Positions 52,527 through 63,374 are shown, counted from the first letter of the stretch. The stretch: 64,000 bases of DNA from Actinomycetospora succinea (GCF_004363095.1 NZ_SNYO01000012.1:156627-220626); one strand, 5' to 3'. Program-made: numbers and translations. Notes: generated by a model not told the origin, from the letters alone.

Positions 52527-53678
52527 ATGGGTGTGCTGGACGGCGTCAAGGTCATCGAGGTCGCCGGGATCGGGCCGGGCCCGTTCGCGGCGATGATGCT
52601 CGCGGACATGGGCGCCGACGTGCTGCGCGTCGACCGGCCGGCCGGGGGCCGCGGGCTCTCGCTCGGCAACACCGACAAGGACGTGCTCGCGCGCGGGCGG
52701 CGCTCGGTGGCCCTGGACCTCAAGGCGCCCGAGGGCCTCGAGGTGCTCATGGACCTCGTCGCGACCGCCGACGTGCTGCTCGAGGGCTACCGGCCCGGGG
52801 TGGCCGAGCGCCTCGGGTTCGGGCCCGACGACTGCCACGCGCGCAACGAGCGCCTCGTCTACGGCCGCATGACCGGCTGGGGCCAGGACGGCCCGCAGGC
52901 CTCGCGCGCCGGGCACGACCTCACGTACCTCTCGACGGCCGGCGTCGTCGCGCACATGCAGGGCCGCGACGGCGCGCCGGCGATCCCGATCAACCTCGTC
53001 GGCGACTTCGGCGGCGGCGGGATGCTGCTCGTCGTCGGCGTGCTGGGCGCGCTGATCGAGCGGGGGATCTCGGGGCGTGGGCAGGTCGTCGACGCCGCGA
53101 TCGTCGACGGCGCCGCACTGCAGATGGCGATGGTCTACGGGATGCGCGCGGGCGGGCTGTGGCCGAACGCGCGCGGCGGCAACATCCTCGACGGCGGCGC
53201 CCCGTTCTACGACCACTACCGCTGCAGCGACGGCGGGTACGTGGCCGTCGGCGCCCTGGAGCCGCAGTTCTACGCCGAGCTCATGAAGGGCCTGGGGCTG
53301 GAGGGCGAGGAGATCGCCGCCAACCAGTGGGACATGGCGCGCTGGCCCGAGTGGCGCGCGCGGATCGGCGAGGTCTTCGCGACCCGGACCCGCGACGAGT
53401 GGGCCGCCGACCTCGAGGCGACCGACGCCTGCGTGGCCGCGGTGCTCGACATGGAGGAGTCCGCCCGGCACCCGCACAACAAGGCCCGCGGCCTGCACAT
53501 CGACGCGTTCGGCGTGACCCAGCCGGCGCCGGCCCCGCGCTTCAGCCGCACCCCCAGCGGCACGCCGACGCCGCCGGCCACGCCGGGCCAGCACTCCGCG
53601 GAGGCGCTCGCCGACTGGGGCGTCGACCGCGACCGGATCGCGAAGCTGCAAGAGGCGGGCGTCGTCCACCAGACCTAG
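52527..53678 (+). CDS. CoA-transferase family III, alpha-methylacyl-CoA racemase type
   Basis: 383 residues. IEVAGIGPGPFAAMMLADMGADVLRVDRP, NERLVYGRMTGWGQDGP and GHDLTYLSTAG...NLVGDFGGGGM match alpha-methylacyl-CoA racemases, including the His and Asp that do proton transfer in that group. The enzyme epimerises 2-methyl branched acyl-CoA, needed for methyl-branched or sterol side-chain oxidation. ATG start with GAGGACGAGG upstream. Operator site 4 lies just upstream, and fadB ends 190 bases before. Confidence 0.9.
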   Translation: MGVLDGVKVIEVAGIGPGPFAAMMLADMGADVLRVDRPAGGRGLSLGNTDKDVLARGRRSVALDLKAPEGLEVLMDLVATADVLLEGYRPGVAERLGFGPDDCHARNERLVYGRMTGWGQDGPQASRAGHDLTYLSTAGVVAHMQGRDGAPAIPINLVGDFGGGGMLLVVGVLGALIERGISGRGQVVDAAIVDGAALQMAMVYGMRAGGLWPNARGGNILDGGAPFYDHYRCSDGGYVAVGALEPQFYAELMKGLGLEGEEIAANQWDMARWPEWRARIGEVFATRTRDEWAADLEATDACVAAVLDMEESARHPHNKARGLHIDAFGVTQPAPAPRFSRTPSGTPTPPATPGQHSAEALADWGVDRDRIAKLQEAGVVHQT

Positions 53679-53731
53679 GCTCGAGCCCTTCGGCCGCCCC
53701 GAGGTCGTGTGAACCCGCCCGAGGAGGCACC

Positions 53732-55075
53732 GTGATCCTGACCCCGGCCGGGGCGTGGCGCGCCGTGGGCAACATGCGCTCGCGCGTGCTGGAGGGGCCG
53801 CTGGCCGACCTGCGCCGCATGCCCCGCACCGCGTTCGACACCGGGCCGGGCGACGCGGGCGACCACGGGGTCGGGCGCGCGCACGGGCTCGCCCGCGCCG
53901 GGTCGGTGAGCACCTACCGCTACGCCGTGCACCCGACGGCGCGACTGCGGGGCTCGCCGGTGGTGCTGGTGTCGCCGCTGGGGGCCTGCGGGGTGGCGTT
54001 CGACCTGCGGCGCGGCAACAGCCTCGTCGAGCACCTCGTCGGCGAGGGCCGGCCGGTGTACCAGGTCGACGACGAGGACCTCGTCGGCCACGGCGCCTCG
54101 ATCTCGCCCGGTCCCGCCGACCTCGAGCGCTGGGTCGACGAGATCCTCCCCCACGTCGTGCGGACGGTCAGCGACGCGCACCAGGGCGCCCCGGTGCACC
54201 TGGTCGGCTGGTCGATCGGCGGGCTGCACGCGGTGCTCACCGCGGCCGGGCACGCCGACCTGCCGCTCGCCTCGGTCACCGCGATCGCCGCGCCGTTCAC
54301 GCTCGACGAGGTGCCGCCGGTGGTCGGGGCGCGCCCGCTCGCGATCGCCGCGGGCGGCCCCGTGCTGGCGACCCTGCAGACGCTCCTGGCCCTGATGCCG
54401 CTGCCGCGCCTGCTTCGCGCGCTCGGGCTCGGCTCGCTCGACGAGCTGCTCACCGCGCCCCTGACGATGATCGCCCGCCTCGACGACCGGGAGTTCCTCG
54501 CGCAGCTCGAGGCCGTGGACGACCTGCGGGCCCTCATCGGCGACCAGGCCCGGTTCATCGGCACCTACTTCCGCGCGATGGTGGCGCCCGAGGACCTCGA
54601 GGCCGGCCGTGTCCCCGTCGGGCGCCGCGTGGTCGACCTGTCCGACCTGCGCCGCCCGGTCCTGCTCGTCGCCGGCGAGACCGACCGGGTCGTCCCGCCC
54701 CGCGCCGTCCGCACGGGCACCCGGCGCCTCACCGGCGCGGACACGCGGCTGACGACGGCCCCGGGCGGACACCTCGGCGTGCTCGTCGGGCGCGCCGCGA
54801 AGAACACGACGTGGGCGCGGATGTGCGCCTTCTTCGACCGCCACGACGCCCCGGTCACCGTCGAGGGCAGCACCCCGACCAGCCGCCGGGTCCTGCGTCC
54901 CGCGCAGGCCCGGCCGCGCGCGGCGGTCGAACCGCTGCGGCCGACGCGGCCCCCCGTCGAGAGCGACCCCGAGGACGGCGCGACGGCCGAGGCCCCGCCC
55001 CCGCGGGCCCCCGCCCGGCGCTCCTCGCGGCTGCCGGCGCCCAAGCGGGCGTCCCGCTCACCCCGCCGGAACTGA
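53732..55075 (+). CDS. Alpha/beta hydrolase, PHA-synthase-like
   Basis: 447 residues. The core resembles PhaC-type hydrolases: VVLVSPLGACGVAFDLRRGNSLVEHLVGEGRPVYQVD, nucleophile elbow LVGWSIGGLHAV (Ser where true PHA synthases have Cys), LLVAGETDRVVPPRA and PGGHLGVLVGRAA. So it is more likely an esterase or thioesterase than a polymerase. The last 65 residues are a Pro/Arg/Ala-rich basic tail. GTG 53732 has GAGGAGG 6 bases upstream. Downstream of the racemase, 53 bases, probably co-transcribed. Confidence 0.82.
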   Translation: MILTPAGAWRAVGNMRSRVLEGPLADLRRMPRTAFDTGPGDAGDHGVGRAHGLARAGSVSTYRYAVHPTARLRGSPVVLVSPLGACGVAFDLRRGNSLVEHLVGEGRPVYQVDDEDLVGHGASISPGPADLERWVDEILPHVVRTVSDAHQGAPVHLVGWSIGGLHAVLTAAGHADLPLASVTAIAAPFTLDEVPPVVGARPLAIAAGGPVLATLQTLLALMPLPRLLRALGLGSLDELLTAPLTMIARLDDREFLAQLEAVDDLRALIGDQARFIGTYFRAMVAPEDLEAGRVPVGRRVVDLSDLRRPVLLVAGETDRVVPPRAVRTGTRRLTGADTRLTTAPGGHLGVLVGRAAKNTTWARMCAFFDRHDAPVTVEGSTPTSRRVLRPAQARPRAAVEPLRPTRPPVESDPEDGATAEAPPPRAPARRSSRLPAPKRASRSPRRN

Positions 55076-55111
55076 CGGCCTGCTCATCGCCCGGTCGTCT
55101 ACTGTGACGAC

Positions 55112-55441
55112 GTGGTCTCGTTGCGTGACGCCCGCCGCGATCGGGGATGGTCGCAGACCACGGCCGTGGCGAGACTCCGCGAGCTGGCCGAGCGCGGCGA
55201 GGTCGACGTCGCCAGCGCCGCCAGCCTGAAGACCCAGCTGTCGCGGTGGGAGAACGGCACCGTGCCCGACGAGCCGTACCGCACGCTGCTCGCCGAGCTC
55301 TACGAGCGCGAGCTCGGCGACCTGGGCATCGACGTGACCCCGCACTGGGAGCGCGGCCACGAGATCCCGGGCCTGCTCACCGAGATCCGCGACGAGCTGC
55401 GCACGCTCAACGAGCTGCTGCGCGAGCGCGGCGGGGCCTGA
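55112..55441 (+). CDS. XRE-like helix-turn-helix protein
   Basis: 109 residues; a helix-turn-helix region in the first 60 (SLRDARRDRGWSQTTAVARLRELAERG ... LKTQLSRWENGTVPDEPYRTLLAELY) of the Cro/C1 type found in actinobacterial regulators, then a helical tail. GTG 55112 has no Shine-Dalgarno; TACTGT lies exactly at -12 to -7, so the transcript may be leaderless. Target unknown. Confidence 0.75.
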   Translation: MVSLRDARRDRGWSQTTAVARLRELAERGEVDVASAASLKTQLSRWENGTVPDEPYRTLLAELYERELGDLGIDVTPHWERGHEIPGLLTEIRDELRTLNELLRERGGA

Positions 55442-55456
55442 CCCCGGGTCGGCGCC

Positions 55457-55660
55457 TCAGGTCCGGGGAGGCCCCGCGACCACCCGCAGCGACCGACGCT
55501 CCTCCGGCGGCTCCACCCGGGCGAGCACCAGCCCGAGGGCGGCCACCGACACCGTGCCCACGGCGGCCATCGCCTCCGCGGTCAGGTCGAGGACATCGGC
55601 CAGAGGGCGCAACGGCGCCAGCAACACGTTCACGAAACCCCTACGACGTTCGGCGGTCAT
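55457..55660 (-). CDS. Small hypothetical protein
   Basis: 67 residues (MTAERRRGFVNVLLAPLRPLADVLDLTAEAMAAVG...), a moderately hydrophobic amphipathic helix-rich product, convergent with the HTH gene with 15 bases between stops. Upstream of ATG 55660 there is no clear ribosome-binding site. No family recognised; a tentative gene. Confidence 0.35.
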   Translation of the reverse strand: MTAERRRGFVNVLLAPLRPLADVLDLTAEAMAAVGTVSVAALGLVLARVEPPEERRSLRVVAGPPRT

Positions 55661-55925
55661 GGACCGGGCAGTGACGAGAGGGAGGACCCGCACGACGTCG
55701 CGGCCTCGGTGCCGCGGGGCGTCGGGGCCCGCTCGCTAGCTCGTGCACACCATCGTGCCAGCCGTGCCGAACGGCGGAACCCGCTGTCGCCGAAGTTCAC
55801 ACGTCGGCCACAGGGAACTGCGTCGACCGGTCGATCGTGTGAGCCGATCGGCACTGTCCTTCCGGTGACCGGGAGTGTTGATCTCTGCGCAGGCCGTCAT
55901 CGGCATCGGCTCCTACGGTACGGAC

Positions 55926-56921
55926 GTGCGCCATCGACAGCTCGGTTCGAGCGACCTGCAGGTGTCCGAGATCTCCCTCGGCTCCTGGCTGACCTACTCC
56001 GGCGGCGTCGAGGCCGACGCCACGGCGGCGTGCACGCGCGCCGCCTTCGACGCCGGCATCACGTTCTTCGACACCGCCAACGTCTACGGCCGCGGCGCCG
56101 CGGAGGAGGCGTGGGGCGGCATCCTCGCCGACTACCGGCGCGAGGACTACGTGCTCGCCACCAAGGTCTACTTCCCGATGTCGGACACCGACCGCGGCCT
56201 GTCGCCCGAGCAGATCCACAAGCAGATCGACGCCTCGCTGCGCCGCCTGCGCACCGACCACGTCGACCTCTACCAGTGCCACCGCTTCGACTCCGAGACG
56301 CCGATCGAGGACACGATGGAGGCGCTCGCCGAGGTCGTGCGCGCCGGCAAGGCCCGCTACCTGGGCGTCAGCGAGTGGACGCCCGACCAGATCCGCGCGG
56401 GCGTCGAGGCCTGCCCGGACGACGTGCGGATCGTGTCCTCACAGCCGCAGTACTCGATGCTGTGGCGCGCGCCCGAGGCCGAGGTCTTCCCGACGACCGC
56501 GGAGCACGGGATCTCGAACATCGTCTGGTCGCCGATCGCCGAGGGTGTGCTCACCGGCAAGTACAAGCCGGGCGAGCCGGTCCCCGTCGACTCCCGCGCC
56601 GCGAGCGACGAGATGAACGGCTTCATCCGCCAGAAGCTCACCGACCGCACCCTCGAGGCCGTGCAGCGCCTGGTCCCGATCGCCGAGGGCGCGGGGCTGT
56701 CGATGGCCGAGCTGGCGATCGCGTGGGTGCTGCGCCGCCCGGAGCTCGCGTCGGCGATCGTCGGCGCGTCGCGGCCCGAGCAGGTGCACGCCAACGCTGC
56801 CGCCGCGGGCATCGAGCTCACGGCGGACACCCTGGCAGCGATCGACGAGGCGCTGGGCGACGTCCCGGTCACCGGCCAGCAGCTCGGCCCGGGCGCCTCG
56901 CCGGTCATCACGCACCGCTGA
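55926..56921 (+). CDS. Aldo/keto reductase, potassium-channel beta-subunit-like
   Basis: 331 residues, NADP-dependent (beta/alpha)8 reductase. VRHRQLGSSDLQVSEISLGSWLTYSGG, catalytic Asp/Tyr in FDTANVYGRGAAEE, Lys in VLATKVYFPM, His in LYQCHRFD, and WSPIAEGVLTGKY. GTG 55926 is chosen; TACGGT lies exactly at -12 to -7 with no Shine-Dalgarno between, again suggesting leaderless mRNA. Substrate unknown. Confidence 0.9.
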   Translation: MRHRQLGSSDLQVSEISLGSWLTYSGGVEADATAACTRAAFDAGITFFDTANVYGRGAAEEAWGGILADYRREDYVLATKVYFPMSDTDRGLSPEQIHKQIDASLRRLRTDHVDLYQCHRFDSETPIEDTMEALAEVVRAGKARYLGVSEWTPDQIRAGVEACPDDVRIVSSQPQYSMLWRAPEAEVFPTTAEHGISNIVWSPIAEGVLTGKYKPGEPVPVDSRAASDEMNGFIRQKLTDRTLEAVQRLVPIAEGAGLSMAELAIAWVLRRPELASAIVGASRPEQVHANAAAAGIELTADTLAAIDEALGDVPVTGQQLGPGASPVITHR

Positions 56922-56933
56922 GGCGCTGCCGCG

Positions 56934-56979
56934 CACGTGAGTGGTCCGGGTCGCCAGGGCGACCCATGTCACTCACGTG
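56934..56979. terminator. Terminator between convergent aldo/keto reductase and SDR genes
   Basis: Long interrupted hairpin: 56934-56943 pairs with 56970-56979 and 56948-56955 with 56958-56965. It sits 12 bases past each convergent stop codon and can serve both genes. Confidence 0.7.
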
Positions 56980-56990
56980 GGCGCAGCCCC

Positions 56991-57752
56991 TCACCGCGGG
57001 AGGCGCCGCCAGGCCCACCGGGGCAGCAGGCGCATCGCGGTGAACAGCACCCGCAGCGCGCCCGGCACCCACACGACGTCGCGCCCGGCGGCCAGCGCGT
57101 CGGCGGTGGCGTCGGCGACCTGGCCCGGCGTCGAGGAGAGCGGCGCCGGGTCGAGGCCGCTGTCGGCCGTCATGCGCCCGATGACGAACCCCGGGCGCAC
57201 GAGCGTGAGGTGCGCGCCGCTGCCGTGCAGGGCGTCGGCGAGCCCGGAGGCGAACCCGTCGAGCCCGGCCTTCGCGCTGCCGTAGACGTAGTTGGCGCGC
57301 CGCACCCGGACCCCCGCCACCGACGAGAACACGACGATCTCGCCCCGGCCCCGCGCCCGCATCCGGGCCGCGACCTCGGTGAGCACCGCGACCTGGGCGA
57401 CGTAGTCGGTGTGCACGACGGCGGCCGCGTGGGCGGCGTCGCGCTCGGCGCGGCCCTGGTCGCCCAGCACCCCGAAGGCCACGACGACCGTGTCGGGCAG
57501 CCCGTGGGCCGCATCGACCTCGTCGAGCACCGCTGCCTGGCCGGCGAGGTCGTCGGCGTCGAACTCGACGGTCGCGACCTGCGCCCCCGCGCTGCGCACC
57601 GCCGCGGTCTCCGCGGTGAGCTCGCCGGCGCGGCGCGCGGCCAGCACCACCGTGCCCGCGCGCCCGGTCGTCGCGAGGCGGCACGCGAGGGCCACCCCGA
57701 TCTCGCTGCGGCCGCCGAGGACCAGGACCACCGGGTGTCTCTGAGCGGGCAC
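56991..57752 (-). CDS. Short-chain dehydrogenase, DprE2-like
   Basis: 253 residues. The N-terminus VVLVLGGRSEIGVALACRLA has the G-G-x-SEIG glycine loop of decaprenyl-phospho-ribose 2-ketoreductase (DprE2), not the common TGxxxGxG. The active site is intact (VVFSSVAG, YVYGSAKAG). DprE2 makes the arabinan precursor, but its partner DprE1 is not nearby, so this may be a paralogue with another substrate. GTG 57752 (VPAQRHPVVLVLGG) is the start. Confidence 0.78.
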   Translation of the reverse strand: MPAQRHPVVLVLGGRSEIGVALACRLATTGRAGTVVLAARRAGELTAETAAVRSAGAQVATVEFDADDLAGQAAVLDEVDAAHGLPDTVVVAFGVLGDQGRAERDAAHAAAVVHTDYVAQVAVLTEVAARMRARGRGEIVVFSSVAGVRVRRANYVYGSAKAGLDGFASGLADALHGSGAHLTLVRPGFVIGRMTADSGLDPAPLSSTPGQVADATADALAAGRDVVWVPGALRVLFTAMRLLPRWAWRRLPR

Positions 57753-57830
57753 GGCGGCAGCGTAGGCGGCCCCTCGCCCGATCACGTCCGGCCCCGTAGC
57801 GTCTCGGCGAGGCGGACGGGAGGACGCGCG

Positions 57831-58154
57831 GTGAAGACGGTGCACGCGATGATCCCGCCCCACGCGCTCGACGCCGCGCGCCGGGCGCTCGAGCGGCACG
57901 CGGTGCTCGGGATGACGATCTCCGAGGTCCTCGGGCCCGCCCCGAACGGCCAGCGCACCGTGCAGCGCGGCCAGGTCGTGCAGGACAGCTACGCGCCGTG
58001 CCTGCGGCTCGAGGCGATCGTGCACGACGAGCTCGTCGACCGCGTCGTCGACGAGATCGCGGCCGCCGTGCACCCCGAGGGACGGCTGTGGGTGACGCCG
58101 CTGGACCTCGTGCTCCGGGTCCGGACCGGGGAGCGCGGCGAGGACGCCGTGTGA
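57831..58154 (+). CDS. P-II-like protein without the nucleotide-binding B-loop
   Basis: 107 residues aligning with GlnB from end to end: HAMIPPHALDAARRAL, LGMTISEVLGP, LRLEAIVHDELVDRVVDEI and the C-terminal LVLRVRTGERGEDAV, which is the C-loop RxRTGE region. Two hallmarks are gone. The T-loop reads QRTVQRG, so the modified Tyr is Gln, and the B-loop TGxxGDGK is replaced by a shorter HPEGRLWV. It therefore probably does not bind ATP in the usual way. GTG start with GGGAGGACG upstream. No ammonium transporter or glutamine synthetase gene is near. Confidence 0.8.
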   Translation: MKTVHAMIPPHALDAARRALERHAVLGMTISEVLGPAPNGQRTVQRGQVVQDSYAPCLRLEAIVHDELVDRVVDEIAAAVHPEGRLWVTPLDLVLRVRTGERGEDAV

Positions 58155-58314
58155 AGTTGTGTGAAATCTCTATGACCCGGTACGCCCAGTCGTGACGACC
58201 GTCTGGCGCATCGCTCCACCCGCTGAGCGGAACTCGCTGTCGCGATCGCCACGGATCCGGCGAGGATCGACCCCACGTCGGGGGACGGCGCCATCAGACG
58301 AGTGATGGTCGGGG

Positions 58315-59316
58315 GTGAGTACGTCGGACAACGCCGGACGTCATCGCCGCGGCCTCGGCACCAGCGGCACCCCGGGCTCCGGACGCGGCTTCGAGCACGC
58401 GGCGCTCTTCTACGACGACGAGGCGCAGTTCGTCACGGGCGTCGTCGACCACGTGCGCGAGGGCCTCGAGGTCGAGGACGCGGTCGTCATCGCGCTGCCC
58501 GGCGAGCACCTCGGCCCGCTCCGCGACGCCCTCGGCGGCGACGCCGGCGCCGTCGTCCTCCAGGACGTGCGGCGCCTCGGACCCAACCCCGCGCGGCTCG
58601 TCCCGGCGCTGCACCGGTTCATGGACGAGCACCCGGACCGCCGCGTGCGCGCCGTCGGCGGCGGGCTGTGGCCGGACCGGCCCGCCGAGGAGCGCGCCGC
58701 CTACCTGCAGCACGACGCGCTGACCAACGTCGCGTTCGCCGATCGGCCGGTGACGATGCTCTGCCCGTACGACACCCGGTCGCTCGACCCGGACGTCCTC
58801 GCCGACGTCCGCGCCGCGCATCCCCTGCTCGTCGAGGGCGGGGCGCCGGTCACCAACGTCACCTACGCCGACCCCGCGAAGCTCGCCGAGACCGTGCTCG
58901 GTCCGCTGCCGGAGCCCCCGGACCTCGGCGAGACGCTCGTCTACACGGCCCCGCACGGTCCCCGCGCCGTCCGCCGGGCGGTGGCCGACCACGCCGCGGG
59001 CGCGGGGCTGTCGGCCGACCGCGTCGCGGACCTGTGCCTCGCCGTGCACGAGGTCGCCGTCAACACGATCGTCCACACCGAGGGGCCCGGCATCCTCTCG
59101 CTCTGGCACACCGACGACCGGGTGGTCGCGGAGATCCAGGACTCGGGCCACGTCGCCGACCCGCTCGCCGGCCGGCACCCGCCCGAGGACGCCGACGGGC
59201 GCGGGTACGGCCTGTTCCTCACCCACCGGCTCTGTGACCTCGTCCGGCTGCACAGCTCCGAGGACGGCGGCACGACGGTCCGCATGACGATGTACCTGGA
59301 CGGGCGGCCGCGCTAG
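58315..59316 (+). CDS. MEDS-domain/ATPase anti-sigma-type regulatory protein
   Basis: 333 residues. The N-terminal half is a MEDS (methanogen/methylotroph DcmR sensory) domain: HAALFYDDEAQFVTGVVDHVREGLEVEDAVVIALPG and LPALHRFMDEH. The C-terminal third is a HATPase of the RsbW/SpoIIAB type (LCLAVHEVAVNTIVHTEGPGILSLW, DSGHVADPL, GYGLFLTHRLCDLV), with the N-box Asn and G-boxes recognisable. Proteins like this are common in Streptomyces and Pseudonocardia and act in sigma-factor or anti-anti-sigma pathways. GTG start. No sigma factor gene lies beside it here. Confidence 0.85.
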   Translation: MSTSDNAGRHRRGLGTSGTPGSGRGFEHAALFYDDEAQFVTGVVDHVREGLEVEDAVVIALPGEHLGPLRDALGGDAGAVVLQDVRRLGPNPARLVPALHRFMDEHPDRRVRAVGGGLWPDRPAEERAAYLQHDALTNVAFADRPVTMLCPYDTRSLDPDVLADVRAAHPLLVEGGAPVTNVTYADPAKLAETVLGPLPEPPDLGETLVYTAPHGPRAVRRAVADHAAGAGLSADRVADLCLAVHEVAVNTIVHTEGPGILSLWHTDDRVVAEIQDSGHVADPLAGRHPPEDADGRGYGLFLTHRLCDLVRLHSSEDGGTTVRMTMYLDGRPR

Positions 59317-59346
59317 GTTCTGCCCCTGCCGACCTGGGGGGACGCC

Positions 59347-59979
59347 GTGGACAGCGCCGAGCTGCAGACCGCCATCGAGTCCGAACGGCTCCGGCTGGCC
59401 GACGTGCTCGAGCAGCTCGCGCCCGAGGAGTGGGACGTCGAGACGCTCTGCACGGGCTGGACGGTGAAGACGCTGGTCGCGCACCTCACGCTGACGTCGC
59501 GGATCACGCGTCTCGAGGCGCTGCGGGGCGTCGTCGCGGCCCGGTTCGACATCAACGCCTTCATCGACCGCGCCGCGCGCGCCCGGGCCGCGCAGTACTC
59601 CCCCGCCGAGCTGATCACCCAGTTCCGCGAGTCGGCGGGGTGGACGCAGCGGCCGATGGGCGCGAAGCCCACGGACCCCCTCGTCGACATCCTCACCCAC
59701 GGCCAGGACCTCACCCGGCCGCTGCGCCGGACGCTGCCGATGTCGCCCGAGCGCGTGGTGCCCGCACTCGACTTCGTCCTGTCGACGTCGTTCTACGGGG
59801 CGCCGAAGCGGATGGCGGGCCTGCGCCTCGTCGCGACCGACATCGACTGGACCAGCGGTGACGGCGACCACGAGCTCCGCGGCCCGATCGGAGACCTGCT
59901 CCTCGCCTCCACCGGCCGCCCCGCGGGCCTGGCCGCCCTCGACGGCCCCGGCGTCGCGGACCTGGCGGCGCGCCTGTAG
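59347..59979 (+). CDS. Maleylpyruvate-isomerase/DinB-superfamily protein (mycothiol-dependent type)
   Basis: 210 residues. A helical-bundle N-terminal domain (LADVLEQLAPEEWDVETLCTGWTVKTLVAHLT) with the W-x-V-K-x-x-V-A-H metal-ligand His, and DILTHGQDLTRPL with a second His, are marks of the actinobacterial TIGR03083 family. In this group, mycothiol-dependent isomerase or transferase activity is known for some members; the substrate here is unknown. GTG start with GGGGGGAC upstream, 30 bases after the MEDS gene, so probably the same transcript. Confidence 0.82.
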   Translation: MDSAELQTAIESERLRLADVLEQLAPEEWDVETLCTGWTVKTLVAHLTLTSRITRLEALRGVVAARFDINAFIDRAARARAAQYSPAELITQFRESAGWTQRPMGAKPTDPLVDILTHGQDLTRPLRRTLPMSPERVVPALDFVLSTSFYGAPKRMAGLRLVATDIDWTSGDGDHELRGPIGDLLLASTGRPAGLAALDGPGVADLAARL

Positions 59980-60009
59980 AGGTCTTGCCCCGCGGAGCAT
60001 GCTGGGTCG

Positions 60010-60393
60010 GTGAGCGCACTCGGCGACGCGGGGCTGATGGGCTTCGTCGGGGTGTCCGACCTCGACGCCGCGCAGCGCTTCTACGGCGACGTCCTCGGCC
60101 TCGACCTGAAGGACGAACGGCCGTTCGCGCTGGTCGCCGACGTCGGCGGGACGATGCTCCGGATCACCGAGGTGCCGGCGCCCGCGGCCGCGCCCTACAC
60201 GGTGCTCGGCTGGTCGGTGCCCGACATCGCGGCGGCGGTCGACGAGCTCACGGCGCGGGGCGTCGTGTTCACGCGCTACGAGTTCATGGACCAGGACGAG
60301 CGCGGCATCTGGACCGCGCCGGGCGGGGGCCGGATCGCGTGGTTCCTCGACCCCGACCGCAACAACCTCTCGCTCGCCCAGCTCTCCCCGTGA
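60010..60393 (+). CDS. VOC-superfamily (glyoxalase/dioxygenase-like) protein
   Basis: 127 residues, single vicinal-oxygen-chelate module: VGVSDLDAAQRFYGDVLGLDL, GWSVPDIAAAVDELTARGVVF, IAWFLDPDRNNLSL. The usual metal-ligand Glu near the C-terminus is represented only by the D-P-D-R-N-N segment. Function cannot be set. GTG 60010 has CATGCT exactly at -12 to -7 and no Shine-Dalgarno. The stop lies 3 bases from the convergent CheR stop. Confidence 0.8.
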   Translation: MSALGDAGLMGFVGVSDLDAAQRFYGDVLGLDLKDERPFALVADVGGTMLRITEVPAPAAAPYTVLGWSVPDIAAAVDELTARGVVFTRYEFMDQDERGIWTAPGGGRIAWFLDPDRNNLSLAQLSP

Positions 60394-60396
60394 GGG

Positions 60397-62336
<1,940 letters not shown>

Positions 62337-62340
<4 letters not shown>

Positions 62341-63374
62341 AGCACCTCTCCGTTCGTCGTGGTCTCCTCCGTCGAGGAGGTGCGGCCCGCCGGCTCCACC
62401 AGCAGCGCGCGCACCAGTGAGGCGGCGCGGAGGGCGTCATGTGCCGTCTCTCGCGCCCGGGTCACGACCCGGGACGAGTTCCGGGCGGCCGCCGTCGCGG
62501 CGATCCGGTGCTGGAGGGCGGCCTTCTCCTCCAGCGCCTGCAGCGCGGCGTAGAGGGCGTCCTCCACACGGCCGTTCTGCTCGACGTGCAGGCTCTCCTC
62601 GGTCCACGAGTGGCCGACCCGGCAGCGGTAGTGCAGCAGGTGCCGCTCGCTGAGGTCGAACAACGGTCCGGAGCAGTCCGGGCAGGACAGGCCGGCCGGC
62701 GGGCCGGGCGGGTCGGACCTCGCGACCTCGGTGGTGTCGTTGCGGGCCACCGCGACCTCGTAGACGAGCTGCTCGCTCGCACCCCGGCCGCCGAGGCTCG
62801 GCCGGGCCGCGAGCTCGACGAACACCTCGGCCAGCGCGGCGACCGGCCGCACCACCGCGCCGGGCACCTGGTGGAGCGCGGCGCGCGGCATGTCGGGGAA
62901 CAGGGCCTCCTCCGGCTCCTGCACCACCGCCGTGCCGCCGTGCCGGACCATCTCGAGCAGGCCGGCCGACCCGTCGTCGAGCATGCCGCTGAGCACGACA
63001 CCGATCGCGGAGGGCCCCGCCTCGAGGGCCAGTGAGCGGAAGAGCGGGTCGACGCTCGGGCGGTGCCCGTTCTCCTTGGGGCCCCGGGACACGACGAGAC
63101 GCCCGTCGTGGACGAGGAGGTGGTGGTCGGGCGGGGCCACGTACACCCGGCCCCGCTCGACGACCGCGCCGTCCCGTCCGTGCTCGACGGGCAGCGCGCA
63201 CCGCCTGCCGAGCAGGTTCGGCAGCACGGTGGGGGCCGTCGGCAACTGGTGGAGGACGACGAACACGGCCGCCGGCAGGTCCGCGGGGAGTCCCTCGGCG
63301 AGGTCGAGCAGCGCCTCCACGCCACCCGCCGACGCGCCCACGCCGATCAACGTCGTCCCGTCGCGCGCGTCCAT
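62337..63374 (-). CDS. CheB-type methylesterase without receiver domain, zinc-ribbon C-terminus
   Basis: 345 residues. Methylesterase catalytic triad: Ser 15 in GVGASAGGVEALL, His 42 in VVLHQLP, Asp in LSGMLDDGSAGLLEM; the fold is complete (PPDHHLLVHDGRLVVSRGPKENGHRPSVDPLF). There is no receiver domain, so it is not controlled by CheA phosphorylation as in chemotaxis. A CxxC...C zinc ribbon (LSCPDCSGPLFD ... YRCRVGHSWTEESL) and a helical tail follow. ATG 63374 (MDARDGTTLIG) fits the domain start. Forms a coupled pair with the CheR-PAS gene. Confidence 0.88.

Noticed and set aside
53732..55075. Considered as a true PHA synthase
   Set aside because: The nucleophile elbow is GWSIGG with Ser; PHA synthases need Cys here, and no phaA/phaB/phasin genes accompany it.
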